DNA of 64,000 nucleotides from Mya arenaria (lineage: Eukaryota; Mollusca; Bivalvia; Myida; Myidae). Positions within the stretch are counted from its first letter, which is position 1. Each line of letters starts with the position of its first letter. The notes under the pieces are model-generated. The model saw only the letters and a list, made by a program, of their open reading frames with translations. It was not told the origin of the DNA and ran no database searches. Of this stretch, positions 11,252 through 24,034 are shown one piece after another. A program made the translations under genes and the position numbers. The DNA is taken from the NCBI RefSeq assembly GCF_026914265.1, contig NC_069130.1, forward strand, positions 42,400,429-42,464,428, in the 5' to 3' direction.

Positions 11252-13278
11252 TTTAACAATGGTCAGCAGCTGATAAAACTCGCCATTGGAATACCTGGAG
11301 ATGACTGGATGCATGCCACAAATTAGCCAAAGTTGACATGTCATACGCCCATACGCAATCGTACCAACATATGTCATTGTTTTTTTTGTTATTATGTGCT
11401 GCTATACTTTCTATTCTCGTTCCTTTCATATTGCTCTCTCTGTCTTTCCGAAATACGTTGAAAATATGTTTTATTATGTTTTAAAATCGTTTTGTTTTGA
11501 TTAATGGTTCAAACTGAGTTTATCAAATAAATTTGATTTACTGGTGTTTGTTTTGTGTTTCATAACAAAGATACTGACGAACGTTTAAATTTCAAAACTT
11601 TAGTTCACCCAAGTTGTTGGACATAAGACTTACCGTTAGGTGTGCGTAACTTAGCGCGTTTATAAGCACAACGTCAAAAGCCTCTATTTATTCTGTTCAA
11701 TTTGGTGTAGAATGCGCACTTCCAGGGGTACGCACAGATCTTTAATCTCAAATTCTGGTACAATCCAAACGGGTTCGCATTTACTAAAACGTTAATGTGA
11801 AACGGCCTAGAACAGAGTCCTTGGGAGACCAAAGCGCCGATCCTAAAAATGTGGAATAACAAGTGTCGTGCAAGAGAGGAGACATTTAAAAAAAGATCAT
11901 CTCACTGCAGAAGTGGGTGAATTTACTTTCGAAATAAGTTATAGAGAAAAAAGATTATCTTAACCTTATAAAATCAAAAACCACAACAACGTTACATGTT
12001 TCACAAAAGGTTCTGGCAATTAGAATATCAGAAATCACAACTTGGTCTTATGACTGATGCTTTTATCATATTCCAGATATTCACAGGGTCGGTGAGACCA
12101 TTTTCATTAACGAGTAATGCTTCGTGTTTTAATGTTCTATAAAATAGAATAAATAAGGCATTGACTTTGACTTGAGAATCTCATATACGATCAGTTATTT
12201 CAATAAATGTAATTTCAAAAGGAATTTGTTTCATCTGTACCGGCGCCATGAATACTGCTCTAGGTTCCTTTACATTTAATAGTTTTATCACCATATGACA
12301 AACAATATTGTCAATTAATAGTCACTCATCAGAGTGACGATGGCAAACACAAACTGATTGATGAGCCGCTAATTGGGCCAAGTTTGAGATGGGTTAGTGA
12401 CGATTGAACAGTCTTTGCGTTTTCAATATTAAACACCTGGCTCCAATATCATAAAAAATACTCAGGTCAACGCTGAACTTTAGTTTCAACTCATTTAACC
12501 GAATAAAAGCATCGTATGTTACACATTATTGTATGTTTTAACTATTTTTAAAAAAGAACATTACCTCATAGAATGTGTCGATTAAAACATTGTGTCAATG
12601 TTTCAAAGATAACTTATACTATAACAAAAGCATATGTTGGGGTAATTTTCAACAGCATTGAGTTGTTCTTAATTACATTTTATGCTGTAGAAATAAGTTT
12701 TTAGGAATCTTGACCAAAGTTTGAATCAATATTGCCAATAAGAGAACACAATTTTAAAAGTTGTGAAAACATATACGATTTTGATAGTTTTTATAATATA
12801 CAGTAAAATTGGTTGAGATTGAGATATGACTTTGTATTTTTGTGATATTCGGCCTGTAATATCGCAACAACAAACACACACACACCAACAAAAACATCTT
12901 AGTAATAAAATTATAAAAGAAAACAGTTCAATAATAATTTATAATCGTGTAATGCAGTTGTCGTACTTTTCAAACATTTTGTGTGCATTTTCTGTGCGGG
13001 TAGGGGGAGTGCAAAATCCTGCTGCACTTACTACATTTGAAAACACATATAACTGGCCGTAATCTATTACTAGTATTTATAAACGCCTAAATTGTGACAT
13101 TTTCTACCAAATTAATAAAACTGCTATTACTTTGAAAGATGATATAAGCAAAAAGCAATACATATTGTCATTTTCTGGTTTCTGTCTGCATATCTTCTAA
13201 TGACAATAAAGTTTATATCGATACAATCTAATATTCTACTAATGTTATCTCATTAAAAGTCTCTTTCATCTTAAACAT
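11252..13278. other. 3' flank of copy 3 and spacer of unit 4
   Basis: Non-coding spacer with the unit 2 type of variants (five G near 13003, GGAATAACAAG near 11853). The candidate AATAAA lies 275 nt after the stop of copy 3, near 11526. The distal promoter module is at about 12242-12390. I see no gene. Confidence 0.7.
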
Positions 13279-13564
13279 CGCCATGAATATTGCTCTTGGT
13301 CCAATACCTTGTAAAAGTTTCATCACAATCTGACAAACAATATTGTCCAGCAATAATCACTCATCAGATTGTCAATGGTTAACACTAATTGTTTGATGAG
13401 CGGCTAATTGGACCGCGTTTGAGGTGTTCAGTAGGTAAATGAGCGTTGACTTGAGCGGCTCAGAGCGTCCGCCGCTCCAATCATCGTGCTTGAGTGAACA
13501 GCTGAATTATCTTAACGCCTTTGACTCAGATCGTATATAAAACAGCCGATCTTCCAAATTTCAT
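13279..13564 (+). promoter_or_regulatory. Promoter of Cdc25 copy 4
   Basis: TATATAAAA at 13534-13542, 102 nt before the ATG at 13636, with the same upstream CCAAT/ATTGG and CHR-like motifs as the other copies. Confidence 0.68.
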
Positions 13565-13635
13565 CATATCTCTACCAAACGTTTACGTTTACACAACTTA
13601 CTTAGACTGAACTGCTTTTAATAGAAATTTCAAAA

Positions 13636-15154
13636 ATGCCTCCACAGAGTTTGGATTTTTGTTCCGTGTCACCGTTGGCCCGCCGCTTCGCAGCGCAGTA
13701 AGTTGATTTTATTGTTGTTTATTATCATAACATCATTGTGAATTTTTTCAGTAAACAATAAAATGAACTTGTTTTTTTTGCTAGCACTCCAAATTGATAA
13801 TCCGATATGACAATAAATTGCTAACTTTCCAGAAACATGAGAAAGAAGCTTTCCGTTGACCACGATCTGAAATCAGAGGAAACAACATTGGAGGAAATTT
13901 TCTACAAGAACTTCAACAAACGTAGGATTGACGTCAATGACGTTTACCATGATCAGAAAAGACGCCGAACTTCTGAGGTCCACCCGAAGTCATCCCAAAT
14001 CAATGACGTCATCACAAATGAGAGCCGACCGTCTACGAGTGACGTCATTCAGGCGGTTGAACGGCTGTCGACGAACTCCGACCTTGTGGCAGATGGGTCA
14101 CGGGACAACGGGCTCCCGACCGTGGCCGGCAAACACAAGGATCTCATGGCCATTTTGCCGGAAACGGTGAGTTTTGTTTAATTTCTAAAGAAGCTTAAAT
14201 CAGTGTTCTGAATAACAGGGTATTTTAGGCGATAAATGCCTTTTTACGTTCACATCCAAAATGTATTAATTTCTTATAATCCCCTCTTCAATAGAAAGCT
14301 TTCATTTTCTAGGTAAGATTTTAAAATGCTAGTTATTATTATTTTGAAAAGAAAATGCCATCTCAACATCCTCATCAGAAAATGATGCTATATTTTTCAG
14401 ATGTCAGCTGTACTGAATGGCGACTACGACCACCATATTGATCACTTGACCGTCATTGACTGTAGATACCCGTACGAGTTTGAAGGAGGCCATATCCGGG
14501 GCGCCATTAATCTCTACACAAAGGACTCAATCCGGAACTTCCTGAACGAGACAATGACCTCATCAGAAAAGAATCACGTGATCGTTTTTCACTGCGAGTT
14601 CTCATCAGAACGAGGCCCAAAGATGTACCGCCATCTTAGATCGCTGGATCGTGAATCGAACAAGGATTCTTACCCACAACTGAACTTCCCAGAGGTTTAC
14701 CTCTTGGAAGGCGGATACAAGGAGTTTTATCACCAGTTCCAGGTATGTGCTATATTTAATATTTTATTGGTATAAATTTGTTTAGCATGTGGACGTTGGT
14801 TTCTTATTTCCAAGGCGAACGATAATGCACGCTGTACCCGGTCACATTTTCTTGACTTAAAAGATAAAACAGTTAAGAAAAATAATAATTTAATTTTATA
14901 TTAAGATATTCATGTTTGACATACATATAATTATTAAACTATTCACACCAATAATATTTAAATATGTATTGTGGTTTTTCTCCTTTCAGGACCAGTGCTT
15001 TCCCCAAATCTATGTTCCCATGTTGCACCAGGAGCACGTGGACGACTTACGTCACTTCCGTGTCAAGTCCAAGTCGTGGGCGGCAGGCGACAAACCACGT
15101 CACAGATCACGTTTAAGTAAATCTGCTGGAAGTTCTCTCAGACTTACCTTCTGA
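13636..15154 (+). CDS. cdc25: Cdc25-type M-phase inducer phosphatase, copy 4
   Basis: Exons 13636-13697, 13833-14166, 14401-14742 and 14990-15154 give an intact 300-residue product with Cys197 and Arg203 in the active site. Intron variants (AATTTTTTCAG in intron 1, TTATTATTATTTT in intron 2) pair it with copy 2, yet its exon 4 is complete. So the copy 2 deletion either came after the two-unit duplication or was repaired here by exchange with another unit. No protein difference from copy 3 is visible. Confidence 0.93.
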
Positions 15155-17181
15155 TTTAACAATGGTCAGCAGCTGATAAAACTCGCCATTGGAATACCTG
15201 GAGATGACTGGATGCATGCCACAAATTAGCCAAAGTTGACATGTCATACGCCCATACGCAATCGTACCAACATATGTCATTGTTTTTTTTGTTATTATGT
15301 GCTGCTATACTTTCTATTCTCGTTCCTTTCATATTGCTCTCTCTGTCTTTCCGAAATACGTTGAAAATATGTTTTATTATGTTTTAAAATCGTTTTGTTT
15401 TGATTAATGGTTCAAACTGAGTTTATCAAATAAATTTGATTTACTGGTGTTTGTTTTGTGTTTCATAACAAAGATACTGACGAACGTTTAAATTTCAAAA
15501 CTTTAGTTCACCCAAGTTGTTGGACATAAGACTTACCGTTAGGTGTGCGTAACTTAGCGCGTTTATAAGCACAACGTCAAAAGCCTCTATTTATTCTGTT
15601 CAATTTGGTGTAGAATGCGCACTTCCAGGGGTACGCACAGATCTTTAATCTCAAATTCTGGTACAATCCAAACGGGTTCGCATTTACTAAAACGTTAATG
15701 TGAAACGGCCTAGAACAGAGTCCTTGGGAGACCAAAGCGCCGATCCTAAAAATGTGGAATTACAAGTGTCGTGCAAGAGAGGAGACATTTAAAAAAAGAT
15801 CATCTCACTGCAGAAGTGGGTGAATTTACTTTCGAAATAAGTTATAGAGAAAAAAGATTATCTTAACCTTATAAAATCAAAAACCACAACAACGTTACAT
15901 GTTTCACAAAAGGTTCTGGCAATTAGAATATCAGAAATCACAACTTGGTCTTATGACTGATGCTTTTATCATATTCCAGATATTCACAGGGTCAGTGAGA
16001 CCATTTTCATTAACGAGTAATGCTTCGTGTTTTAATGTTCTATAAAATAGAATAAATAAGGCATTGACTTTGACTTGAGAATCTCATATACGATCAGTTA
16101 TTTCAATAAATGTAATTTCAAAAGGAATTTGTTTCATCTGTACCGGCGCCATGAATACTGCTCTAGGTTCCTTTACATTTAATAGTTTTATCACCATATG
16201 ACAAACAATATTGTCAATTAATAGTCACTCATCAGAGTGACGATGGCAAACACAAACTGATTGATGAGCCGCTAATTGGGCCAAGTTTGAGATGGGTTAG
16301 TGACGATTGAACAGTCTTTGCGTTTTCAATATTAAACACCTGGCTCCAATATCATAAAAAATACTCAGGTCAACGCTGAACTTTAGTTTCAACTCATTTA
16401 ACCGAATAAAAGCATCGTATGTTACACATTATTGTATGTTTTAACTATTTTTAAAAAAGAACATTACCTCATAGAATGTGTCGATTAAAACATTGTGTCA
16501 ATGTTTCAAAGATAACTTATACTATAACAAAAGCATATGTTGGGGTAATTTTCAACAGCATTGAGTTGTTCTTAATTACATTTTATGCTGTAGAAATAAG
16601 TTTTTAGGAATCTTGATCAAAGTTTGAATCAATATTGCCAATAAGAGAACACAATTTTAAAAGTTGTGAAAACATATACGATTTTGATAGTTTTTATAAT
16701 ATACAGTAAAATTGGTTGAGATTGAGATATGACTTTGTATTTTTGTGATATTCGGCCTGTAATATCGCAACAACAAACACACACACACCAACAAAAACAT
16801 CTTAGTAATAAAATTATAAAAGAAAACAGTTCAATAATAATTTATAATCGTGTAATGCAGTTGTCGTACTTTTCAAACATTTTGTGTGCATTTTCTGTGC
16901 GGGTAGGGGGAGTGCAAAATCCTGCTGCACTTACTACATTTGAAAACACATATAACTGGCCGTAATCTATTACTAGTATTTATAAACGCCTCAATTGTGA
17001 CATTTTCTACCAACTTAATAAAACTGCTATTACTTTGAAAGATGATATAAGCAAAAAGCAATACATATTGTCATTTTCTGGTTTCTGTCTGCATATCTTC
17101 TAATGACAATAAAGTTTATATCGATACAATCTAATATTCTACTAATGTTATCTCATTAAAAGTCTCTTTCATCTTAAACAT
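15155..17181. other. 3' flank of copy 4 and spacer of unit 5
   Basis: Non-coding. It shares most variants with units 2 and 4 but has a mixed GGAATTACAAG plus GTCGTGCAAG pattern near 15755, so it is a mosaic. Five G are present near 16908. The distal promoter module is at about 16145-16293. No gene is seen. Confidence 0.7.
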
Positions 17182-17467
17182 CGCCATGAATATTGCTCTT
17201 GGTCCAATACCTTGTAAAAGTTTCATCACAATCTGACAAACAATATTGTCCAGCAATAATCACTCATCAGATTGTCAATGGTTAACACTAATTGTTTGAT
17301 GAGCGGCTAATTGGACCGCGTTTGAGGTGTTCAGTAGGTAAATGAGCGTTGACTTGAGCGGCTCAGAGCGTCCGCCGCTCCAATCATCGTGCTTGAGTGA
17401 ACAGCTGAATTATCTTAACGCCTTTGACTCAGATCGTATATAAAACAGCCGATCTTCCAAATTTCAT
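17182..17467 (+). promoter_or_regulatory. Promoter of Cdc25 copy 5
   Basis: TATATAAAA at 17437-17445, 102 nt before the ATG at 17539; upstream motifs as in the other units. Confidence 0.68.
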
Positions 17468-17538
17468 CATATCTCTACCAAACGTTTACGTTTACACAAC
17501 TTACTTAGACTGAACTGCTTTTAATAGAAATTTCAAAA

Positions 17539-19057
17539 ATGCCTCCACAGAGTTTGGATTTTTGTTCCGTGTCACCGTTGGCCCGCCGCTTCGCAGCGCA
17601 GTAAGTTGATTTTATTGTTGTTTATTATCATAACATCATTGTGAAATTTTTCAGTAAACAATAAAATGAACTTGTTTTTTTTGCTAGCACTCCAAATTGA
17701 TAATCCGATATGACAATAAATTGCTAACTTTCCAGAAACATGAGAAAGAAGCTTTCCGTTGACCACGATCTGAAATCAGAGGAAACAACATTGGAGGAAA
17801 TTTTCTACAAGAACTTCAACAAACGTAGGATTGACGTCAATGACGTTTACCATGATCAGAAAAGACGCCGAACTTCTGAGGTCCACCCGAAGTCATCCCA
17901 AATCAATGACGTCATCACAAATGAGAGCCGATCGTCTACGAGTGACGTCATTCAGGCGGTTGAACGGCTGTCGACGAACTCCGACCTTGTGGCAGATGGG
18001 TCACGGGACAACGGGCTCCCGACCGTGGCCGGCAAACACAAGGATCTCATGGCCATTTTGCCGGAAACGGTGAGTTTTGTTTAATTTCTAAAGAAGCTTA
18101 AATCAGTGTTCTGAATAACAGGGTATTTTAGGCGATAAATGCCTTTTTACGTTCACATCCAAAATGTATTAATTTCTTATAATCCCCTCTTCAATAGAAA
18201 GCTTTCATTTTCTAGGTAAGATTTTAAAATGCTAGTTATTATTATTTTGAAAAGAAAATGCCATCTCAACATCCTCATCAGAAAATGATGCTATATTTTT
18301 CAGATGTCAGCTGTACTGAATGGCGACTACGACCACCATATTGATCACTTGACCGTCATTGACTGTAGATACCCGTACGAGTTTGAAGGAGGCCATATCC
18401 GGGGCGCCATTAATCTCTACACAAAGGACTCCATCCGGAACTTCCTGAACGAGACAATGACCTCATCAGAAAAGAATCACGTGATCGTTTTTCACTGCGA
18501 GTTCTCATCAGAACGAGGCCCAAAGATGTACCGCCATCTTAGATCGCTGGATCGTGAATCGAACAAGGATTCTTACCCACAACTGAACTTCCCAGAGGTT
18601 TACCTCTTGGAAGGCGGATACAAGGAGTTTTATCACCAGTTCCAGGTATGTGTTATATTTAATATTTTATTGGTATAAATTTGTTTAGCATGTGGACGTT
18701 GGTTTCTTATTTCCAAGGCGAACGATAATGCACGCTGTACCCGGTCACATTTTCTTGACTTAAAAGATAAAACAGTTAAGAAAAATAATAATTTAATTTT
18801 ATATTAAGATATTCATGTTTGACATACATATAATTATTAAACTATTCACACCAATAATATTTAAATATGTATTGTGGTTTTTCTCCTTTCAGGACCAGTG
18901 CTTTCCCCAAATCTATGTTCCCATGTTGCACCAGGAGCACGTGGACGACTTACGTCACTTCCGTGTCAAGTCCAAGTCGTGGGCGGCAGGCGACAAACCA
19001 CGTCACAGATCACGTTTAAGTAAATCTGCTGGAAGTTCTCTCAGACTTACCTTCTGA
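17539..19057 (+). CDS. cdc25: Cdc25-type M-phase inducer phosphatase, copy 5
   Basis: Exons 17539-17600, 17736-18069, 18304-18645 and 18893-19057 encode 300 residues. The catalytic domain is unchanged. The visible protein change from copies 3 and 4 is Pro87 to Ser in the N-terminal region (SRSSTSD), which adds a serine in an already serine-rich stretch that could be a phosphorylation area. The donor of intron 3 reads GTATGTGTTA, a variant shared with copy 6 but not copies 1-4, which links copies 5 and 6. Confidence 0.93.
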
Positions 19058-21134
19058 TTTAACAATGGTCAGCAGCTGATAAAACTCGCCATTGGAATAC
19101 CTGGAGATGACTGGATGCATGCCACAAATTAGCCAAAGTTGACATGTCATACGCCCATACGCAATCGTACCAACAAATGTCATTGTTTTGTTTGTTATTA
19201 TGTGCTGTTATACTTTCTATTCTCGTTCCTTTCATATTGCTCTCTCTGTCTTTCCGAAATACGTTGAAAATATGTTTTATTATGTTTTAAAATCGTTTTG
19301 TTTTGATTAATGGTTCAAACTGAGTTTATCAAATAAATTTGATTTACTGGTATTTGTTTTGTGTTTCATAACAATGATACTGACGAACGTTTAAATTTCA
19401 AAACTTTAGTTCACCCAAGTTGTTGGACATAAGATTTACCGTTAGGTGTGCGTAACTTAGCGCGTTTATAAGCACAACGTCAAAAGCCTCTATTTATTCT
19501 GTTCAATTTGGTGTAGAATGCGCACTTCCAGGGGTACGCACAGATCTTTAATCTCAAATTCTGGTACAATCCAAACGGGTTCGCATTTACTAAAACGTTA
19601 ATGTGAAACGGCCTAGAACAGAGTCCTTGGGAGACCAAAGCGCCGATCCTAAAAATGTGGAATTACAAGTGTCGCGCAAGAGAGGAGACATTTAAAAAAA
19701 GATCATCTCACTGCAGAAGTGGGTGAATTTACTTTCGAAATAAGTTATAGAGAAAAAAGATTATCTTAACCTTATAAAATCAAAAACCACAACAACGTTA
19801 CATGTTTCACAAAAGGTTCTGGCAATTAGAATATCAGAAATCACAACTTGGTCTTATGACTGATGCTTTTATCATATTCCAGACATTCACAGGGTCGGTG
19901 AGACCATTTTCATTAACGAGTAATGCTTCGTGTTTTAATGTTCTATAAAATAGAATAAATAAGGCATTGACTTTGACTTGAGAATCTCATATACGATCAG
20001 TTATTTCAATAAATGTAATTTCAAAAGGAATTTGTTTCATCTGTACCGGCGCCATGAATACTGCTCTAGGTTCCTTTACATTCAATAGTTTTATCACCAT
20101 ATGACAAACAATATTGTCAATTAATAGTCACTCATCAGAGTGACGATGGCAAACACAAACTGATTGATGAGCCGCTAATTGGGCCAAGTTTGAGATGGGT
20201 TAGTGACGATTGAACAGTCTTTGCGTTTTCAATATTAAACACCTGGCTCCAATATCATAAAAAATACTCAGGTCAACGCTGAACTTTAGTTTCAACTCAT
20301 TTAACCGAATAAAAGCATCGTATGTTACACATTATTGTATGTTTTAACTATTTTTAAAAAAGAACATTACCTCATAGAATGTGTCGATTAAAACATTGTG
20401 TCAATGTTTCAAAGATAACTTATACTATAACAAAAGCATATGTTGGGGTAATTTTCAACAGCATTGAGTTGTTCTTAATTACATTTTATGCTGTAGAAAA
20501 AAGTTCTTAGGAATCTTGACCAAAGTTTGAATCAATATTGCCAATAAGAGAACACAATTTTAAAAGTTGTGAAAACATATACGATTTTGATAGTTTTTAT
20601 AATATACAGTAAAATTGGTTGAGATTGAGATATGACTTTGTATTTTTGTGATATTCGGCCTGTAATATCGCAACAACAAACACACACACACCAACAAAAA
20701 CATCTTAGTAATAAAATTATAAAAGAAAACAGTTCAATAATAATTTATAATCGTGTAATGCAGTTGTCGTACTTTTCAAACATTTTGTGTGCATTTTCTG
20801 TGCGGGTAGGGGGAGTGCAAAATCCTGCTGCACTTAATTCAAAATTATACGATGTGATACTCAACTTTTCGTTCTAATTTTAGGCTTACTTACTACATTT
20901 GAAAACACATATAACTGGCCGTAATCTATTATTTATAAACGCCTCAATTGTGACATTTTCTACCAACTTAATAAAACTGCTATTACTTTGAAAGATCATA
21001 TAAGCAAAAAGCAATACATATTGTCATTTTCTGGTTTCTGTCTGCATATCTTCTAATGACAATAAAGTTTATATCGATACAATCTAATATTCTACTAATG
21101 TTATCTCATTAAAAGTCTCTTTCATCCTGAACAT
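19058..21134. other. 3' flank of copy 5 and spacer of unit 6
   Basis: Non-coding spacer. Its left part carries the same junction variants as the unit 2/3 join. At 20837-20892 a 56-bp insertion is present that no other unit has; it starts and ends next to CTTA. Just right of it a 6-bp stretch (ACTAGT-type) is missing. The distal promoter module is at about 20049-20197. No gene is seen. Confidence 0.7.
20837..20892. repeat. 56-bp insertion unique to unit 6
   Basis: All other units read straight from GCTGCACTTA into CTACATTT; here 56 extra AT-rich bases lie between, with CTTA repeated at both edges. It contains a polypyrimidine tract followed by TTTTAGG, resembling a splice acceptor, but there is no nearby exon. 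Its origin is unknown; a small mobile-element footprint is possible. Confidence 0.6.
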
Positions 21135-21420
21135 CGCCATGAATATTGCTCTTGGTCCAATACCTTGTAAAAGTTTCATCACAATCTGACAAACAATATT
21201 GTCCAGCAATAATCACTCATCAGATTGTCAATGGTTAACACTAATTGTTTGATGAGCGGCTAATTGGACCGCGTTTGAGGTGTTCAGTAGGTAAATGAGC
21301 GTTGACTTGAGCGGCTCAGAGCGTCCGCCGCTCCAATCATCGTGCTTGAGTGAACAGCTGAATTATCTTAACGCCTTTGACTCAGATCGTATATAAAACA
21401 GCCGATCTTCCAAATTTCAT
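21135..21420 (+). promoter_or_regulatory. Promoter of Cdc25 copy 6
   Basis: TATATAAAA at 21390-21398, 102 nt before the ATG at 21492; CCAAT/ATTGG and CHR-like motifs are kept. Confidence 0.68.
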
Positions 21421-21491
21421 CATATCTCTACCAAACGTTTACGTTTACACAACTTACTTAGACTGAACTGCTTTTAATAGAAATTTCAAAA

Positions 21492-23004
21492 ATGCCTCCA
21501 CAGAGTTTGGATTTTTGTTCCGTGTCACCGTTGGCCCGCCGCTTCGCAGCGCAGTAAGTTGATTTTATTGTTGTTTATTATCATTACATCATTGTGAAAT
21601 TTTTCAGTAAACAATAAAATGAACTTGTTTTTTTTGCTAGCACTCCATAATCCGATATGACAATAAATTGCTAACTTTCCAGAAACACGAGAAAGAAGCT
21701 TTCCGTTGACCACGATCTGAAATCAGAGGAAACAACATTGGAGGAAATTTTCTACAAGAATTTCAACAAACGTAGGATTGACGTCAATGACGTTTACCAT
21801 GATCAGAAAAGACGCCGAACTTCTGAGGTCCACCCGAAGTCATCCCAAATCAATGACGTCATCACAAATGAGAGCCGACCGTCTACGAGTGACGTCATTC
21901 AGGCGGTTGAACGGCTGTCGACGAACTCCGACCTTGTGGCAGATGGGTCACGGGACAACGGGCTCCCGACCGTGGCCGGCAAACACAAGGATCTCATGGC
22001 CATTTTGCCGGAAACGGTGAGTTTTGTTTAATTTCTAAAGAAGCTTAAATCAGTGTTCTGAATAACAGAGTATTTTAGGCGATAAATGCCTTTTTACGTT
22101 CACATCCAAAATGTATTAATTTCTTATAATCCCCTCTTCAATAGAAAGCTTTCATTTTCTAGGTAAGATTTTAAAATGCTAGTTATTATTATTTTGAAAA
22201 GAAAATGCCATCTCAACATCCTCATCAGAAAATGATGCTATATTTTTCAGATATCAGCTGTACTGAATGGCGACTACGATCACCATATTGATCACTTGAC
22301 CGTCATTGACTGTAGATACCCGTACGAGTTTGAAGGAGGCCATATCCGGGGCGCCATTAATCTCTACACAAAGGACTCCATCCGGAACTTCCTGAACGAG
22401 ACAATGACCTCATCAGAAAAGAATCACGTGATCGTTTTTCACTGCGAGTTCTCATCAGAACGAGGCCCAAAGATGTACCGCCATCTTAGATCGCTGGATC
22501 GTGAATCGAACAAGAATTCTTACCCACAACTGAACTTCCCAGAGGTTTACCTCTTGGAAGGCGGATACAAGGAGTTTTATCACCAGTTCCAGGTATGTGT
22601 TATATTTAATATTTTATTGGTATAAATTTGTTTAGCATGTGGACGTTGGTTTCTTATTTCCAAGGCGAACGATAATGCACGCTGTACCCGGTCACATTTT
22701 CTTGACTTAAAAGATTAAACAGTTAAGAAAAATAATAATTTAATTTTATATTAAGATATTCATGTTTGACATACATATAATTATTAAACTATTCACACCA
22801 ATAATATTTAAATATGTATTGTGATTTTTCTCCTTTCAGGACCAGTGCTTTCCCCAAATCTATGTTCCCATGTTGCACCAGGAGCACGTGGACGACTTAC
22901 GTCACTTCCGTGTCAAGTCCAAGTCGTGGGCGGCAGGCGACAAACCACGTCACAGATCACGTTTAAGTAAATCTGCTGGAAGTTCTCTCAGACTTACCTT
23001 CTGA
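21492..23004 (+). CDS. cdc25: Cdc25-type M-phase inducer phosphatase, copy 6 (most diverged copy)
   Basis: Exons 21492-21553, 21683-22016, 22251-22592 and 22840-23004 encode an intact 300-residue protein. Visible changes are Met23 to Thr, Met133 to Ile (the first codon of exon 3) and Asp221 to Asn; none touches Cys197, Arg203 or the DCRYPYE segment. Loss of Met23 means exon 2 cannot serve as an alternative start here, unlike in the other copies. Intron 1 is a few bases shorter. As the copy nearest the array edge it shows the most differences, as expected if edge units take less part in homogenisation. Confidence 0.92.
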
Positions 23005-23982
23005 TTTAACAATGGTCAGCAGCTGATAAAACTCGCCATTGGAATACCTGGAGTTGACTGGATGCATGCCACAAATTAGCCAAAGTTGACGTGTCATACG
23101 CCCATACGCAATCGTACCAACATATGTCATTGTTTTGTTTGTTATTATGTGCTGTTATACTTTCTATTCTCGTTCCTTTCATATTGCTCTCTCTGTCTCT
23201 CCGAAATACGTTGAAAATATGTTTTATTATGTTTAAAAATCGTTTTGTTTTGATTAATGGTTCAAATTGAGTTTATCAAATAAATTTGATTTACTGGTAT
23301 TTGTTTTGTGTTTCATAACAATGATACTGACGAACGTTCAAATTTCAAAACTTTCGTTCACCCAAGTTGGTGGACATAAGATTTACCGTTAGGTGTGCGT
23401 AACTTTATAAGCACAACGTCAAAAGCCTCTATTTATTATGTTCAATTTGGTGTAGAATGCGCACTTCCAGGGGTACGCACAGATCTTTAATCTCAAATTC
23501 TGGTACAATCCAAACGGGTTCGCATTTACTAAAACGTTAATGTGAAACGGCCTAGAACAGAGTCCTTGGGAGACCAAAGCGCCGATCCTAAAAATGTGGA
23601 ATAACAAGTGTCGTGCAAGAGAGGAGACATTTTTAAAAAAAGGATCATCTCACTGCAGAAGTGGGTGAATTTACTTTCGAAATAAGTTATAGAGAAAAAA
23701 GATTATCTTAACCTTATAAAATCAAAAACCACAACAACGTTACATGTTTCACAAAAGGTTCTGGCAATTAGAATATCAGAAATCACAACTTGGTCTTATG
23801 ACTGATGCTTTTATCATATTCCAGACATTCACAGGGTCAGTGAGACCATTTTCATTAACGAGTAATACTTCGTGTTTTAATGTTCTATAAAATAGAATAG
23901 ATAAGGCATTGACTTTGACTTGAGAATCTCAGATACGATCAGTTATTTAAGCATTGAGTTGTTCTTAATTATATTTTATGTT

Positions 23983-23984
<2 letters not shown>
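23005..23984. repeat. Truncated right-edge unit of the Cdc25 array
   Basis: After copy 6 the usual 3' flank is followed from 23227 by a partial unit. It matches the spacer up to the GATCAGTTATTT word at about 23948, then jumps to the AGCATTGAGTTG word that lies about 460 bp further on in a full unit. It ends at TTGTAGA by 23984. No promoter or exon of a seventh gene remains. Confidence 0.85.

Positions 23985-24030
<46 letters not shown>
23985..24030. repeat. (AG)n microsatellite at the array boundary
   Basis: About 23 AG units in an unbroken run. It begins exactly where similarity to the Cdc25 unit ends, so the breakpoint of the array lies in or beside it. Confidence 0.95.

Positions 24031-24034
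<4 letters not shown>

Larger units (their letters stand above)
1..23984 (+). repeat. Tandem array of Cdc25 gene units (6 full units plus a fragment)
   Basis: A gene-sized unit recurs head to tail. Taking the recurring word TTATGTTTTAAAATCG as the cut point, units run 1-3911, 3912-7563, 7564-11473, 11474-15376, 15377-19279 and 19280-23226, with a fragment at 23227-23984. Unit lengths are 3911, 3652, 3910, 3903, 3903 and 3947. Each holds, in order, about 2 kb of non-coding DNA, a TATA promoter and a four-exon Cdc25 gene. Position 1 falls inside a repeat unit, so the array continues leftward. Unit 2 is short because of a 251-bp deletion; unit 6 is long because of a 56-bp insertion. The copies are nearly identical by eye, including introns and spacers, which points to recent amplification or ongoing homogenisation. 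Confidence 0.95.
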
